Shown here: one piece after another, positions 5,921 to 13,647 of the stretch | Layout of the letters: every line of letters begins with the position of its first letter | How positions within the stretch are numbered: position 1 is the stretch's first letter | Source: a virus | Virus record (IMG/VR): IMGVR_UViG_3300028536_000023 | Coordinates: 1 to 39,677 of that record | Strand: one strand, 5' to 3' | Length of the DNA stretch: 39,677 bases | Notes under the pieces: model-generated | The model's input: the letters and a program-made list of their open reading frames with translations, nothing else | Told to the model about the DNA's origin: nothing | The model's database searches: none | Made by a program: the position numbers and the translations under genes

Positions 5921-7335
5921 ACGCTAATGTCGAGTGGGCGCCGCGCGTAACTGCGCCTCCAACCATCGCACGGTTTCCACCGAAGCTGAAGTTCTTATTC
6001 AGACCCAAGCGCTACAAGGTTGCGTATGGTGGCCGCGGTAGCGCCAAGTCATGGAACTATGCGCGCGCACTCATCATTAAGATGGTGGAGTGTGTTGGTA
6101 AGCTAAAGACTGAACAACTCCGTATGTTGTGCGCGCGTGAATTCCAGAACTCGCTCAAGGATTCGGTACACCAACTCCTGTGTGATCAGATAGAGTTGAT
6201 GGGATTCAGTCAATATTTCAGTATCACAGACAAGGAAATCAAAACACATTGGGGATCATACATTATCTTCGCCGGCTTACACAACAACCAGACAAAGATC
6301 AAGTCTATGGAGGCGATTGACATATGTTGGGTTGAGGAAGCAGAAAAGGTGAGTGACCGCAGTTGGGAAATTCTAATACCAACACTGCGCAAGCCAGGGT
6401 CTGAGATATGGGTGACGTTCAATCCAGACTCTGAAGACGATCCAACATACAAACGCTTTGTCAAAAATCGTGCAGACCTGGGCGACACCGCACACGTTGT
6501 CAAGTTGTCTTGGCGTGACAACCCCTGGTTTCCCGAAGAGCTGCGAAAGGAAAAGGACTACCTCGCGCGCGTAGATGCAGCTGCATATGAGCACGTGTGG
6601 GAAGGTGAATGCCGAACCAACTCTGATGCGCAGATCATGCGAGGCAAGTATGTCATCCAAGCCTTCGATCCTGGATCAGATTGGGACGGCCCATATCAAG
6701 GCGCTGATTGGGGATTTGCCAACGACCCAACTACACTCGTTAGATTGTGGATACACGACACCAAGCTCTACATTGAAAAGGAAGCGTACAAGGTTGGGTG
6801 TGACATTGATAAAACACCTGAGCTGTTTGATAATGTTCCTGGTGCTCGTAAGTATCGTACTCGTGCTGATTGCGCACGGCCAGAAACCATCTCCTATATG
6901 CAGAGGCACGGTTACCCAGAGGTGGTGGCCACTGGCAAGTGGGACGGATGCGTCGAAGATGGAATCGTATTTATCCGACAATTTGAACAGGTCGTCATTC
7001 ACCCGGAATGTAAACACTCTGCCGAAGAAGCCAGACTGTACAGTTATAAGATCGACAAATTAACAGGTGATGTCAAAGCCGAAGTAGAAGACAAACACAA
7101 CCACATATGGGACGCGGTGCGTTACGCACTCGAGCCCATGATCAAACAAGCCGGGAGTGGACTGCTGACATTCCTGGCCAATAAGAAGAAAGAATCCGAA
7201 GAAGAACAACGACGCCTCGCCGCCATACCAACAAAGGTTGGCGACAACACGATACACAAACAAACGAAGGAGGGCATGACGCCCCCCATCTTCTCAATGT
7301 TACGCCCGTCAAACGGCAAGGGTCAAAAGAAATGA
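5917..7335 (+). CDS. Terminase large subunit
   Basis: This 472-residue protein is the packaging motor ATPase and nuclease. The N-terminal ATPase has Walker A GGRGSAKS (38-45), Walker B ICWVEEAE (136-143) with the catalytic glutamate pair, and the coupling motif TFNP (167-170). The C-terminal RNase H-like nuclease shows the three expected acidic positions: D264 in GADWG, D318 in RADCARPE and D399 in HIWDAVRY. The layout matches the PBSX/Terminase_3-Terminase_6C type. Length is normal for the family and no key residue is missing. The start is the ATG that overlaps the preceding 37-residue ORF. It docks on the portal during DNA packaging. Confidence 0.96.
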   Translation: MNANVEWAPRVTAPPTIARFPPKLKFLFRPKRYKVAYGGRGSAKSWNYARALIIKMVECVGKLKTEQLRMLCAREFQNSLKDSVHQLLCDQIELMGFSQYFSITDKEIKTHWGSYIIFAGLHNNQTKIKSMEAIDICWVEEAEKVSDRSWEILIPTLRKPGSEIWVTFNPDSEDDPTYKRFVKNRADLGDTAHVVKLSWRDNPWFPEELRKEKDYLARVDAAAYEHVWEGECRTNSDAQIMRGKYVIQAFDPGSDWDGPYQGADWGFANDPTTLVRLWIHDTKLYIEKEAYKVGCDIDKTPELFDNVPGARKYRTRADCARPETISYMQRHGYPEVVATGKWDGCVEDGIVFIRQFEQVVIHPECKHSAEEARLYSYKIDKLTGDVKAEVEDKHNHIWDAVRYALEPMIKQAGSGLLTFLANKKKESEEEQRRLAAIPTKVGDNTIHKQTKEGMTPPIFSMLRPSNGKGQKK

Positions 7336-7661
7336 AACAAATGATACGACAGATACTTACGACACTCTTTGTCGTTGGCATCTTCCATATAGCGGTGTAT
7401 GCCGCAGAAGTCCCCATTGAAACCCAACGACCAACGGTGGAAGGTCATCCATTGACGAGTATCGTTGTCACACAGTGCAACTTGATTGTTGCTGTGTACA
7501 TGACGATGTCGGATGGTCGTCTGTTGCGCTTCGACAAGAGTGGCAGCATTCCATCAGGCGAATTGATGGAAATGGCCTACAGCGCATTACGCAGTGAGCG
7601 CGTGGAAGTCAGCTGCAATGAAACAGGAGCCGTGGGATACGAACACCACGATCCTGTATGA
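7332..7661 (+). CDS. Secreted small protein with signal peptide
   Basis: This 109-residue protein overlaps the terL stop by ATGA. Residues 1-25 form a signal peptide: basic KQMIRQ, a hydrophobic core (ILTTLFVVGIFHIAV) and a small-residue cleavage site near YAA. The mature part has two cysteines that could form a disulfide. It is probably exported to the periplasm. I recognise no domain. Its place directly after terL and before the adhesin cassette suggests a host-envelope role such as exclusion or lysis support, but that is only inference. Confidence 0.7.
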   Translation: MKQMIRQILTTLFVVGIFHIAVYAAEVPIETQRPTVEGHPLTSIVVTQCNLIVAVYMTMSDGRLLRFDKSGSIPSGELMEMAYSALRSERVEVSCNETGAVGYEHHDPV

Positions 7662-7828
7662 AGACAAAACTAACACTCGGTCAACGCAAACACCGCAAAG
7701 ACTTGCGACGTCGCGCAATACTCAAGAGACAGATTGCTCGTCTGTTGGGCCACAAACGACTCGTGCGGCCACGACGCAAATTGCCGCTCGGTAATGTTCC
7801 ACATCCAATTTTCATTTCGTTAGCATAG
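7658..7828 (+). CDS. 56-residue very basic protein
   Basis: Short ORF beginning in an ATGA overlap with the secreted protein's stop. Roughly a third of its residues are Lys or Arg, concentrated in QRKHRKDLRRRAILKRQIAR (residues 9-28) and RLVRPRRK (34-41); there are no acidic residues after Asp15. It should be helical with an extreme positive charge, as in nucleic-acid-binding or ribosome-associated peptides. A DNA-condensing or RNA-binding role is inference. The competing longer frame at 7594 starts inside the previous gene and lacks a ribosome binding site. Confidence 0.6.
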   Translation: MKTKLTLGQRKHRKDLRRRAILKRQIARLLGHKRLVRPRRKLPLGNVPHPIFISLA

Positions 7829-7842
7829 GATATCGCACTATC

Positions 7843-8145
7843 ATGTCATATAATGTACGCATGTTGGCGCCTGCCGTTGCCAAGTCTGCTGTAAAGCATG
7901 GCAACGGTCAGTCATTCAACGACGCCCCAGGCACGAGTGTCGACTACGTGGACCACGTTGCCCAGCTATTGGAAGCCAACGGTTATACGCGCGTGGCGCA
8001 GTCTGGCACGACTGCACAACGACCAACAAACAACACTATTCCAATCCTCACCAAGGGAATGTTCTACGTGGACACGACTTTGACACAGTTGATTCAGTTC
8101 GATGGCGCAACGTGGCGCAATCCAATCAGCGGAGCATCAGTCTAA
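7843..8145 (+). CDS. Hypothetical phage protein, possible minor structural, 100 residues
   Basis: The protein has a polar N-terminal half (GNGQSFNDAPGTSVDYVDHV) and a C-terminal segment ending FDGATWRNPISGASV. This resembles the end of phage proteins in which a short beta motif precedes a fibre-like neighbour. AGGA sits 12 bases upstream of the ATG, a long spacing. The stop overlaps the next start (TAATG), so it is coupled to the CBM-like protein that follows. I do not recognise a named family; a fibre-associated role is inferred from the neighbour. Confidence 0.6.
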   Translation: MSYNVRMLAPAVAKSAVKHGNGQSFNDAPGTSVDYVDHVAQLLEANGYTRVAQSGTTAQRPTNNTIPILTKGMFYVDTTLTQLIQFDGATWRNPISGASV

Positions 8146-8717
8146 TGGCAACCATCTCATATTCAAACACAGAGCTGCAAGCGCTGGCCTCACTGTTGGC
8201 ACCGCTCGTTGCACCATTGCTCGCACCAACACCTCCAGTCGTTGTCGTTCCTCCACCGGTCGTTACTCCGCCAGCTGGCGTGTTCTGGTTGTTCAATGCC
8301 GGCAAGTTTGTTGGTGCAGGTGACTACAGCTACGGGAGCGGCAAGGTAACGTATGGTGCAACGATCGTTGTCACAGGTGACGAAGGATTGCAGCCTCGCA
8401 TGCCAGGAGATGACTTCGACACGACGGGATACAACTTCGTGCTGGTGTCAATCAAGCCAACACAGAAACAGACCTGGATTTCAGGTATGGAGAAGATCGG
8501 CGATGTTCCCATTCCAGGCAACCATGGACCAGTGGACATCACGCCGTATGGACCAAAGACTCTGGTACTGAATACATGGAATGACTTCAAGATTCCAATT
8601 GGACTGTTCGGCAACATGCCGACCCATATGTACAAGATCATGTTCCAGGGACAGAACGTGGCTTCGCCATCAACCAACAAAGTGGAGTTCGACAAGATCG
8701 GATTCTCACCGAGTTGA
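8145..8717 (+). CDS. Proline-linked CBM-like beta-sandwich protein
   Basis: The start is the ATG in the TAATG overlap (190 residues). Residues 1-17 look like a short attachment segment. Residues 18-45 form a Leu/Val/Pro-rich linker (TPPVVVVPPPVVTPP). Residues 46-190 are a beta-sandwich resembling carbohydrate-binding modules, with NTWNDFKIPIGLF followed by MYKIMFQ and a closing VEFDKIGF strand. The same order of motifs recurs in the C-terminal domains of the proteins at 11278 and 12193: a Gly/Gln-Pro strand, a hydrophobic strand ending in Pro, TW..(Y/F).IP, and a final D.I strand. It is probably a virion surface protein that binds host or environmental polysaccharide. Confidence 0.65.
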   Translation: MATISYSNTELQALASLLAPLVAPLLAPTPPVVVVPPPVVTPPAGVFWLFNAGKFVGAGDYSYGSGKVTYGATIVVTGDEGLQPRMPGDDFDTTGYNFVLVSIKPTQKQTWISGMEKIGDVPIPGNHGPVDITPYGPKTLVLNTWNDFKIPIGLFGNMPTHMYKIMFQGQNVASPSTNKVEFDKIGFSPS

Positions 8718-8725
8718 GGTAACCA

Positions 8726-9091
8726 ATGAAGCCCGCTAACAATGGACCATTCTATGCTGCAGGACTATATGTCAAGCTGGCGGAGTTATTTCGTACACAC
8801 GGATATGCATTGGCAGTGCATGGGTCTGTCGGTAACGACTTCGATTTAATTGCTGTTCCATGGTGTGACGAAGCTGGCAAGCCTGAGGATGTGGTTGCTG
8901 AGTGTTTGAAAAAGTTCGCGTTTGAACAAATACCAGATCAAACAAACCCAAAACCTAAGCCGCACAGTAGAGTTGCATATTCACTGCACATGAGCTTTGG
9001 TAATTGTTATCTAGATATTAGCTTCACTCCACGGACAGGTAAGTGGTGGAGTGAAGCTAGAGTTATTGAGGTGAGGGAAACTACGCTATGA
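8726..9091 (+). CDS. Nucleotidyltransferase-like small phage protein
   Basis: GAGG five to six bases upstream supports this ATG. The 121-residue protein has the core AVHGSVGNDFDLIAVPW (residues 30-46): a Gly-Ser pair followed by D38 and D40, the pattern of the nucleotidyltransferase fold, and the last lines carry YLDISF as a possible third acidic strand. Similar small proteins are common in phage genomes and are usually left unnamed. Whether it transfers nucleotides is unknown; some relatives are probably inactive or use another substrate. It is followed by an ATGA overlap with the PagL-like gene. Confidence 0.65.
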   Translation: MKPANNGPFYAAGLYVKLAELFRTHGYALAVHGSVGNDFDLIAVPWCDEAGKPEDVVAECLKKFAFEQIPDQTNPKPKPHSRVAYSLHMSFGNCYLDISFTPRTGKWWSEARVIEVRETTL

Positions 9092-9609
9092 ACAAATTTA
9101 TTACATGGCTGGCCACGAGTTGGATTGGGAGGTTGTTTGGAAACTCAAAAGCGGTCATTCCAATCATCGTTACTTTTATCGTACTGTTTGTTGTCTTCGG
9201 CATTCGCTGTAGTCATGCTGGGGAACTTCATCTTGAAACAGGTGCTCAGCTCGTCACTGGTAGAGGCCCATACGTTGGTCTCTATTACACCTGGGCTGAT
9301 CCTGCTCTCGAGCATGTTGGTTTCCAAGTGGGGACTTACATGTTGGGTAGGACCGATAAGACAGCTAACAACTGGTCACCCTTCGGGGCGATTACTGTTG
9401 GTAGAGGTCCGTTCACTGCCGGACTGGGATTTGCGTATCTACAGGACATTGACGCCTTGGACGGGTCGCATCTCAACTACACCCTTTATCTACGAAGTAA
9501 AACACCGTGGTACAGGGCTGCTGTGGCTATACGACACATTTCCAACGCAGGAACAACTGAGTCAAATGTCGGCCGCAACATGCTCGCTGTTGACTGGAGA
9601 CTGCAATGA
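9088..9609 (+). CDS. PagL-like outer-membrane lipid A deacylase homologue
   Basis: This 173-residue protein has an N-terminal hydrophobic segment (residues 22-39) and then alternating beta strands ending in a terminal barrel strand, typical of an eight-stranded outer-membrane barrel. AIRHISNAG (147-155) matches the AIHYSNAG region of Pseudomonas PagL, giving H150 and S152 as the catalytic His and Ser. The position of PagL's catalytic Glu appears to be N164 here (VGRN). PagL removes the 3-O acyl chain of lipid A. The gene begins in an ATGA overlap. The N-terminal segment is longer than a normal signal peptide and may act as an anchor. Activity is uncertain because of the Glu-to-Asn change. Confidence 0.72.
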   Translation: MNKFITWLATSWIGRLFGNSKAVIPIIVTFIVLFVVFGIRCSHAGELHLETGAQLVTGRGPYVGLYYTWADPALEHVGFQVGTYMLGRTDKTANNWSPFGAITVGRGPFTAGLGFAYLQDIDALDGSHLNYTLYLRSKTPWYRAAVAIRHISNAGTTESNVGRNMLAVDWRLQ

Positions 9610-9878
9610 CACCGCACAGACTGCAACGAGCGTATGAGTGGAAAGCCTGGGGATGGCAGCCCTATCAATCCGACTCTGTTCCAATTGTGGGACAGGCGGT
9701 GGATGTACGTCTACCGAACAACCAACTTCGCATCGCTGTGTACGATCCCAAGTGGGAAAATGGTTTCTGCACTGTTGATAAAACCGAAGCCCTACCCGTG
9801 AAGCCATTGATGTGGCGCAATCGTGTTGGCGGCATGGGCCACAGGGCATACAGGCCAGACGCGGAGCACATTGTATGA
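9606..9878 (+). CDS. Hypothetical protein, 90 residues
   Basis: Starts in an ATGA overlap with the PagL-like gene and ends in an ATGA overlap with the next. It is Trp/Tyr/Pro-rich (for example EWKAWGWQPYQSDSVPIVG) and basic overall, with no signal peptide or membrane segment. The composition suggests a compact beta protein. I recognise no family. Double coupling makes it likely to be translated. Confidence 0.6.
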   Translation: MTPHRLQRAYEWKAWGWQPYQSDSVPIVGQAVDVRLPNNQLRIAVYDPKWENGFCTVDKTEALPVKPLMWRNRVGGMGHRAYRPDAEHIV

Positions 9879-10327
9879 ACACGACATTCCAATGTCCCAC
9901 GTGCAAGTTGATTTTGAAGGGCGAAGCCAATCCAAGAACAGCGAAGGAGAATGCGTATGTTCAGTTGCTGGCACACTTCAAGGGAGTGCATGCAGGTACT
10001 GGACACACATGCGGCCGACGCATTGAAGGCTTTGGACACGTTGACGATGTACCTAACAGTGATTTCTTTCGTAGTGATGATAACTGTTGCAGTTATTGCG
10101 GCAGCATGTCGGAGGAAGAATTCTTCAAACGCGTCGATGCAGGAGAAGAAGTAACACCAACAGACAAAGGATACAAAGCATATGTTGGAAACATGGGAAA
10201 GTTCTATTTCCAACATCTAGCATGTGAGGGACAACAGTTGTTTGTGGATTACATCAATCAACGGAAATTCAAGTTGGCGCACCCAGGTTACTTCTATGTG
10301 CGACCGTACTTCGTTTCCAAGAACTAA
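9875..10327 (+). CDS. Zinc-finger-like protein, 150 residues
   Basis: The start is the ATG overlapping the previous stop; an upstream in-frame start at 9812 would overlap the neighbour by 67 nt. Residues 7-42 contain CPTCK followed by a paired-histidine stretch (LLAHFKGVH) and HTCG, a C2H2-like arrangement. A second cluster, CCSYCG, falls near residue 70. The rest is charged, with aromatic residues near the C-terminus (HPGYFYVRPYFVSKN). It is probably a metal-binding cytoplasmic protein with a nucleic-acid or protein contact role. The exact class is not clear to me. Confidence 0.6.
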   Translation: MNTTFQCPTCKLILKGEANPRTAKENAYVQLLAHFKGVHAGTGHTCGRRIEGFGHVDDVPNSDFFRSDDNCCSYCGSMSEEEFFKRVDAGEEVTPTDKGYKAYVGNMGKFYFQHLACEGQQLFVDYINQRKFKLAHPGYFYVRPYFVSKN

Positions 10328-10346
10328 AAATCAGGAAAACACTATA

Positions 10347-10679
10347 ATGTCTGCAATGGAAGACCAACCCGCACCGCAAGCTCAGCTCACTGGCGAAGCT
10401 CTGGCAAAGCTCGTTCAGGAGGCTGCGAACGCTGTCATACAGAACCTTCGCGTAGCTGGCCGCAACCGTGCGGTGGCAATGAAGGCGATCGACGACAGAC
10501 TGCAAGAAACGATTGCGCTGACTACGCTAGTACACTGCCATCTCGATGCACTCACCAAACTGTTGGTTGCAAAGGGTACGGCAACGCAGGACGAAATCAA
10601 CATGTCAATCGTTGCTGAGTTTGCATCGAAAGCCAACGAACTCGCGGGACGTCCGCAACTGGTGGTACCACGACTCTAA
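10347..10679 (+). CDS. Helical hypothetical protein, 110 residues
   Basis: The ATG at 10347 follows AGGAAAA with about seven bases of spacing; a second Met is three codons later. The sequence is almost entirely helix-forming (EALAKLVQEAANAVIQNLRV) with heptad-like Leu/Ala/Val positions, suggesting a coiled coil or small helical bundle. There are no enzyme motifs. A 54-nt gap then separates it from the next gene. It could be a minor structural or chaperone-like protein of the cassette; I do not recognise it. Confidence 0.6.
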   Translation: MSAMEDQPAPQAQLTGEALAKLVQEAANAVIQNLRVAGRNRAVAMKAIDDRLQETIALTTLVHCHLDALTKLLVAKGTATQDEINMSIVAEFASKANELAGRPQLVVPRL

Positions 10680-10733
10680 CACGCACGCAAGCATGTTAGT
10701 GTTGTTTTTGATTAACAAGAGGATTCATTCATC

Positions 10734-11210
10734 ATGATGATTTACAACGTACAACGTCAGAACACTGCGCTCAGCACGACCGCAGATTTCATGACGCTGA
10801 TCTCGGGCGCCACGCGCTCGTTCCTCATCCTCGAAATTGACGCAGAGGGCGATGGCACGAGTTCGTTGTACAACGAGTTCGCCCTGTATCGTGTTGCAAC
10901 GGCGGGAACGACAGGTGGTGGTGCGCTCACTCCGGTGGCCATCGACTCACCCAACATGACGGGCACGACGCCCGCCATTGCGTTCTCCGGTGTGGTGGAC
11001 ACGACCTGGACGGGTCAGCCAACACTCGGTGCACTGATCCATCAGGTGCCGATCAACAACAACGGTCAGCGATACTTCTGGCGCGCGAACCCCAACCTGA
11101 GCAACGCCATCGTTGTCCCAGGCGGAGCCAACGCGGCAGGCAGCATCAGCCTTCGATCCATCACCGGCACCGGCAACACTTCGGTTCGTCTGCAGATCGC
11201 AGAGTTCTAA
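10734..11210 (+). CDS. Beta-rich phage structural protein, 158 residues
   Basis: AGAGG precedes this ATG. The protein is Gly/Thr/Ala-rich with beta-strand patterns (ATRSFLILEID, YNEFALYRV, RYFWRANP, SVRLQIAEF) and no Cys or Lys, a composition common in virion decoration and fibre proteins. I recall similar short proteins in other phages described only as structural or hypothetical. It is followed by a UUCG hairpin at 11230-11255, so it may be expressed more strongly than what follows. A capsid decoration or fibre role is inference. Confidence 0.6.
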   Translation: MMIYNVQRQNTALSTTADFMTLISGATRSFLILEIDAEGDGTSSLYNEFALYRVATAGTTGGGALTPVAIDSPNMTGTTPAIAFSGVVDTTWTGQPTLGALIHQVPINNNGQRYFWRANPNLSNAIVVPGGANAAGSISLRSITGTGNTSVRLQIAEF

Positions 11211-11229
11211 TCGGGGCCTGTTGGTTTGT

Positions 11230-11255
11230 AGTGTGGGGGCTTCGGCCCCTACACT
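11230..11255 (+). terminator. 11-bp hairpin with UUCG tetraloop
   Basis: AGTGTGGGGGC pairs with GCCCCTACACT around TTCG, with one G-T wobble. UUCG-closed stems are very stable. No T-run follows, so it is more likely a partial terminator, an mRNA-stabilising element protecting the upstream 158-residue protein's message, or a processing site. The next gene begins 22 nt later. Confidence 0.6.
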
Positions 11256-11277
11256 CATTGATGGAGTTCGCTAGGCT

Positions 11278-12192
11278 ATGACGTACCACATAACATTCAG
11301 CGGCGGACGCGGACGCAACAGCCAGCAGCAACCGCCAACACCACAGAACCTTCAGGTGTTGCTGCAAGGGCAGACTGCACCCAATAGCACAACGAGCCCA
11401 CCGACTCCAGCCTCACCCAATTACACATTGTTGGGCTGGGACAATGTTCCAGGTGCGACATATAACATCTATCGCAGTACGATCTCCGCTATATCAGGAT
11501 TCAGCCTTTACGACACGAGCCCAACCAACAGTTACGCGGACACCGCTGCCAACAACTGTGTCAACGGAACATTCGGTAGCGGGCCACAGTTTTATCCAGG
11601 GACGACATACTGGTATCGTGTCACTGCTGTCATCAACAGTGTGGAAAGCTACAAGTCCGACACGCAGAAGTTTGTCATCTATCAGAACGGCACATACAAC
11701 TGGGGTGGCGACTTTACGCCTGCCAACACGACAGTGAACTACGCGGATACTGTTGGTGGCCCACAGGGTGGAGTGGCAGACATTGCTGTCTCCTTCACTG
11801 CACTCGGGGGCGCGTTCGTACCATTCAGTGGCAACTTGGCTACGCAATATAACTTCTGGGCTGGAGCGTTTGCGTTCCTTTCCCTAGACCTGCGACCCAG
11901 CATCGTTAGTCAGTCGTGGCGCATGTTTGCGCAGCGCTACAGTAATGTGTCGCTATACGATAACACTGGAACACCGTACACGATAGATCCAACGGCGTTT
12001 GGTCCAGCGCCAATCAACGGCACCTGGGCGACATATAAGATTCCACTCGCAGCATTCCTGAGTGATTTCAGTCCAACGGGCAATGTTGGTCCAGCTGTTC
12101 AGCTGGCAATGTTTGAATTTGATCTAGCAGACAACACCGGCAACTCGTCCGGCACATGGTATGTAGACAACATCATCCTAACAGGTGCATGA
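11278..12192 (+). CDS. FN3 plus CBM-like surface protein A, 304 residues
   Basis: After a polar N-terminus (HITFSGGRGRN) and a Gln/Pro-rich linker comes a fibronectin type III-like domain (about 40-145). It contains LGWDNVPGATYNIYRS and a later TYWYRVTAV strand, the usual FN3 landmarks. Residues about 146-304 form a CBM-like beta-sandwich with AFVPF, a hydrophobic strand ending DLRP, TWATYKIPLAAF and final YVDNIIL. Surface proteins with FN3 followed by carbohydrate-binding modules usually bind glycans. The neighbouring protein starting at 12193 has the same plan, so the two are probably duplicates. It is probably displayed on the virion. Confidence 0.7.
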   Translation: MTYHITFSGGRGRNSQQQPPTPQNLQVLLQGQTAPNSTTSPPTPASPNYTLLGWDNVPGATYNIYRSTISAISGFSLYDTSPTNSYADTAANNCVNGTFGSGPQFYPGTTYWYRVTAVINSVESYKSDTQKFVIYQNGTYNWGGDFTPANTTVNYADTVGGPQGGVADIAVSFTALGGAFVPFSGNLATQYNFWAGAFAFLSLDLRPSIVSQSWRMFAQRYSNVSLYDNTGTPYTIDPTAFGPAPINGTWATYKIPLAAFLSDFSPTGNVGPAVQLAMFEFDLADNTGNSSGTWYVDNIILTGA

Positions 12193-13647
12193 GTGCATTA
12201 CGAAACATATTCAGCTGGCAGAGGTAAGGGCGGCAACACCGGCGGAGGTGGAGGAGGTGGGGGCGGACCCGCGATGCCGCTCAACGTCACGTTCTTCAAT
12301 CAGGGTGGTGCACGCAATGCTGACGACTCCAATCCAAGTGCATCCAACTCTTCAACGCTCGGTGTTCAGTGGGATGAGGTCATTGGCGCTGCGAGCTACA
12401 ACATCTATCGTTCTAAGAATGGTGGACCATACACGTTCCTAGCCAACGTTGCAAAAACAACATGGTCAGCACACTTCTCTGGCAACACCATGACTGTAGA
12501 CTCTGCGCCTGTAGGCGGAGCACAACCGATATATCCAGGAGTTAGATTCAGTGCGCCTGGGCTGTTGGCTGAAACCATGGTCTACGATGCATGGCAGAGC
12601 CAGAGCACGAGTGGCCAGGGTAGCACTGGCACGTACCCGATCAACCGATCGCAGACGCTAGGCACGATTGCATGCAGTGCATGTTATTACGTGGACCAAA
12701 GTGCAACGAATGCAGTGAATGCAGACAAGGCACGACCTGACGACATCTACGATTACAACATAACAGCCGTTGATGCCAGTCTCAATGAAAGCCTGCAAAG
12801 TAACAATATGGTTCAATGGGCATACCACAACGGCTTCACCAATTGGGGTAAGGGCTCCAACAATGGTGACGAAGTGTCGTTTGGTAGTCCATTCCCCAAC
12901 ACGATATACAACTCCACTGCTGGTAGTCCACAAGGTGGGCCATTCAGCATGGAGTATCAGATCAATGGTGGATTCCAACCTTCTGCATCGCGACCACAGA
13001 ATCCGCAGTGGACAATGGAAGTAGGTTGGGCAAAGTACATAATCTTCGATTTCAACCCAGGCGCTTCATATACAGGGTGGGCGCTGAACATCGGTGTTGT
13101 ATCAGGCACGCCTGAGGGTGATACCTTCGGAGACCTACCGCAAGTCAACATTTTCAATGGCACCACAACATACGGCCCTATCCCCCAAGCCAACACCTGG
13201 GGCAGATACGTTATTCCAATAGCGTTGTTAGGATATGGACGCAACTCATTTACTGGATCGCTTGGGGATGGCCTGGGTGGATCAGGCTCTCAGTTATCCG
13301 TTGCAACTGTTGGCCCAGGTCTATTCGGTGCCGCAGGATTCTTTGACAACGCATCACTCATAACTGGCACTGGGCTTCCTGTGCCACTCTGGGCTCACAG
13401 CAAAGTGTCCAATGGTTCAGGCCCAGGCGGAACAGGCCCAGGCGGAAAGTGGACAATGTGGGGTGCGCCATACACCCCTGGAGTTCACCCTCCAGGTGGA
13501 ACCGTACAGAATGCAGGACCTGTTAGCTCTGACGGTACTTGGATGATGAATAAGACACAGTGTTATAAATTCTCCATCTTCTGTAGTGGAGGCCCCACAC
13601 AACAGTCCTACATGAACAACCTCGGGTTCATAAGGGTAGCACCATGA
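12193..13647 (+). CDS. FN3 plus CBM-like surface protein B, 484 residues
   Basis: I choose the GTG directly after the previous stop because the resulting N-terminus (HYETYSAGRGKGGN) resembles that of the upstream paralogue (HITFSGGRGRN). A poly-Gly linker (residues 17-26) leads to an FN3-like domain (WDEVIGAASYNIYRS, later DYNITAVDAS). This domain contains a large loop or insertion. A CBM-like domain follows, with GGFQP, IIFDFNPG and NTWGRYVIPIALL. The C-terminal 80 residues are a Gly/Pro-rich stretch (GPGGTGPGG) and a short Cys-containing end. It is longer than protein A through the FN3 insertion and the tail. A glycan-binding virion or fibre protein is the best guess. Confidence 0.68.
   Translation: MHYETYSAGRGKGGNTGGGGGGGGGPAMPLNVTFFNQGGARNADDSNPSASNSSTLGVQWDEVIGAASYNIYRSKNGGPYTFLANVAKTTWSAHFSGNTMTVDSAPVGGAQPIYPGVRFSAPGLLAETMVYDAWQSQSTSGQGSTGTYPINRSQTLGTIACSACYYVDQSATNAVNADKARPDDIYDYNITAVDASLNESLQSNNMVQWAYHNGFTNWGKGSNNGDEVSFGSPFPNTIYNSTAGSPQGGPFSMEYQINGGFQPSASRPQNPQWTMEVGWAKYIIFDFNPGASYTGWALNIGVVSGTPEGDTFGDLPQVNIFNGTTTYGPIPQANTWGRYVIPIALLGYGRNSFTGSLGDGLGGSGSQLSVATVGPGLFGAAGFFDNASLITGTGLPVPLWAHSKVSNGSGPGGTGPGGKWTMWGAPYTPGVHPPGGTVQNAGPVSSDGTWMMNKTQCYKFSIFCSGGPTQQSYMNNLGFIRVAP

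Noticed and set aside
10674-10710. CTAACA...TGTTAG stem with a following T-rich run as a terminator
   Set aside because: The stem is only six base pairs of mostly AT, with a long loop; too weak to call.
12185-12442. ORF starting at an ATGA overlap (12185-12189) as the real gene after protein A
   Set aside because: The product is Arg/Ser/Thr-rich without domain features, whereas the GTG-started frame yields an FN3/CBM-like paralogue of the upstream protein.
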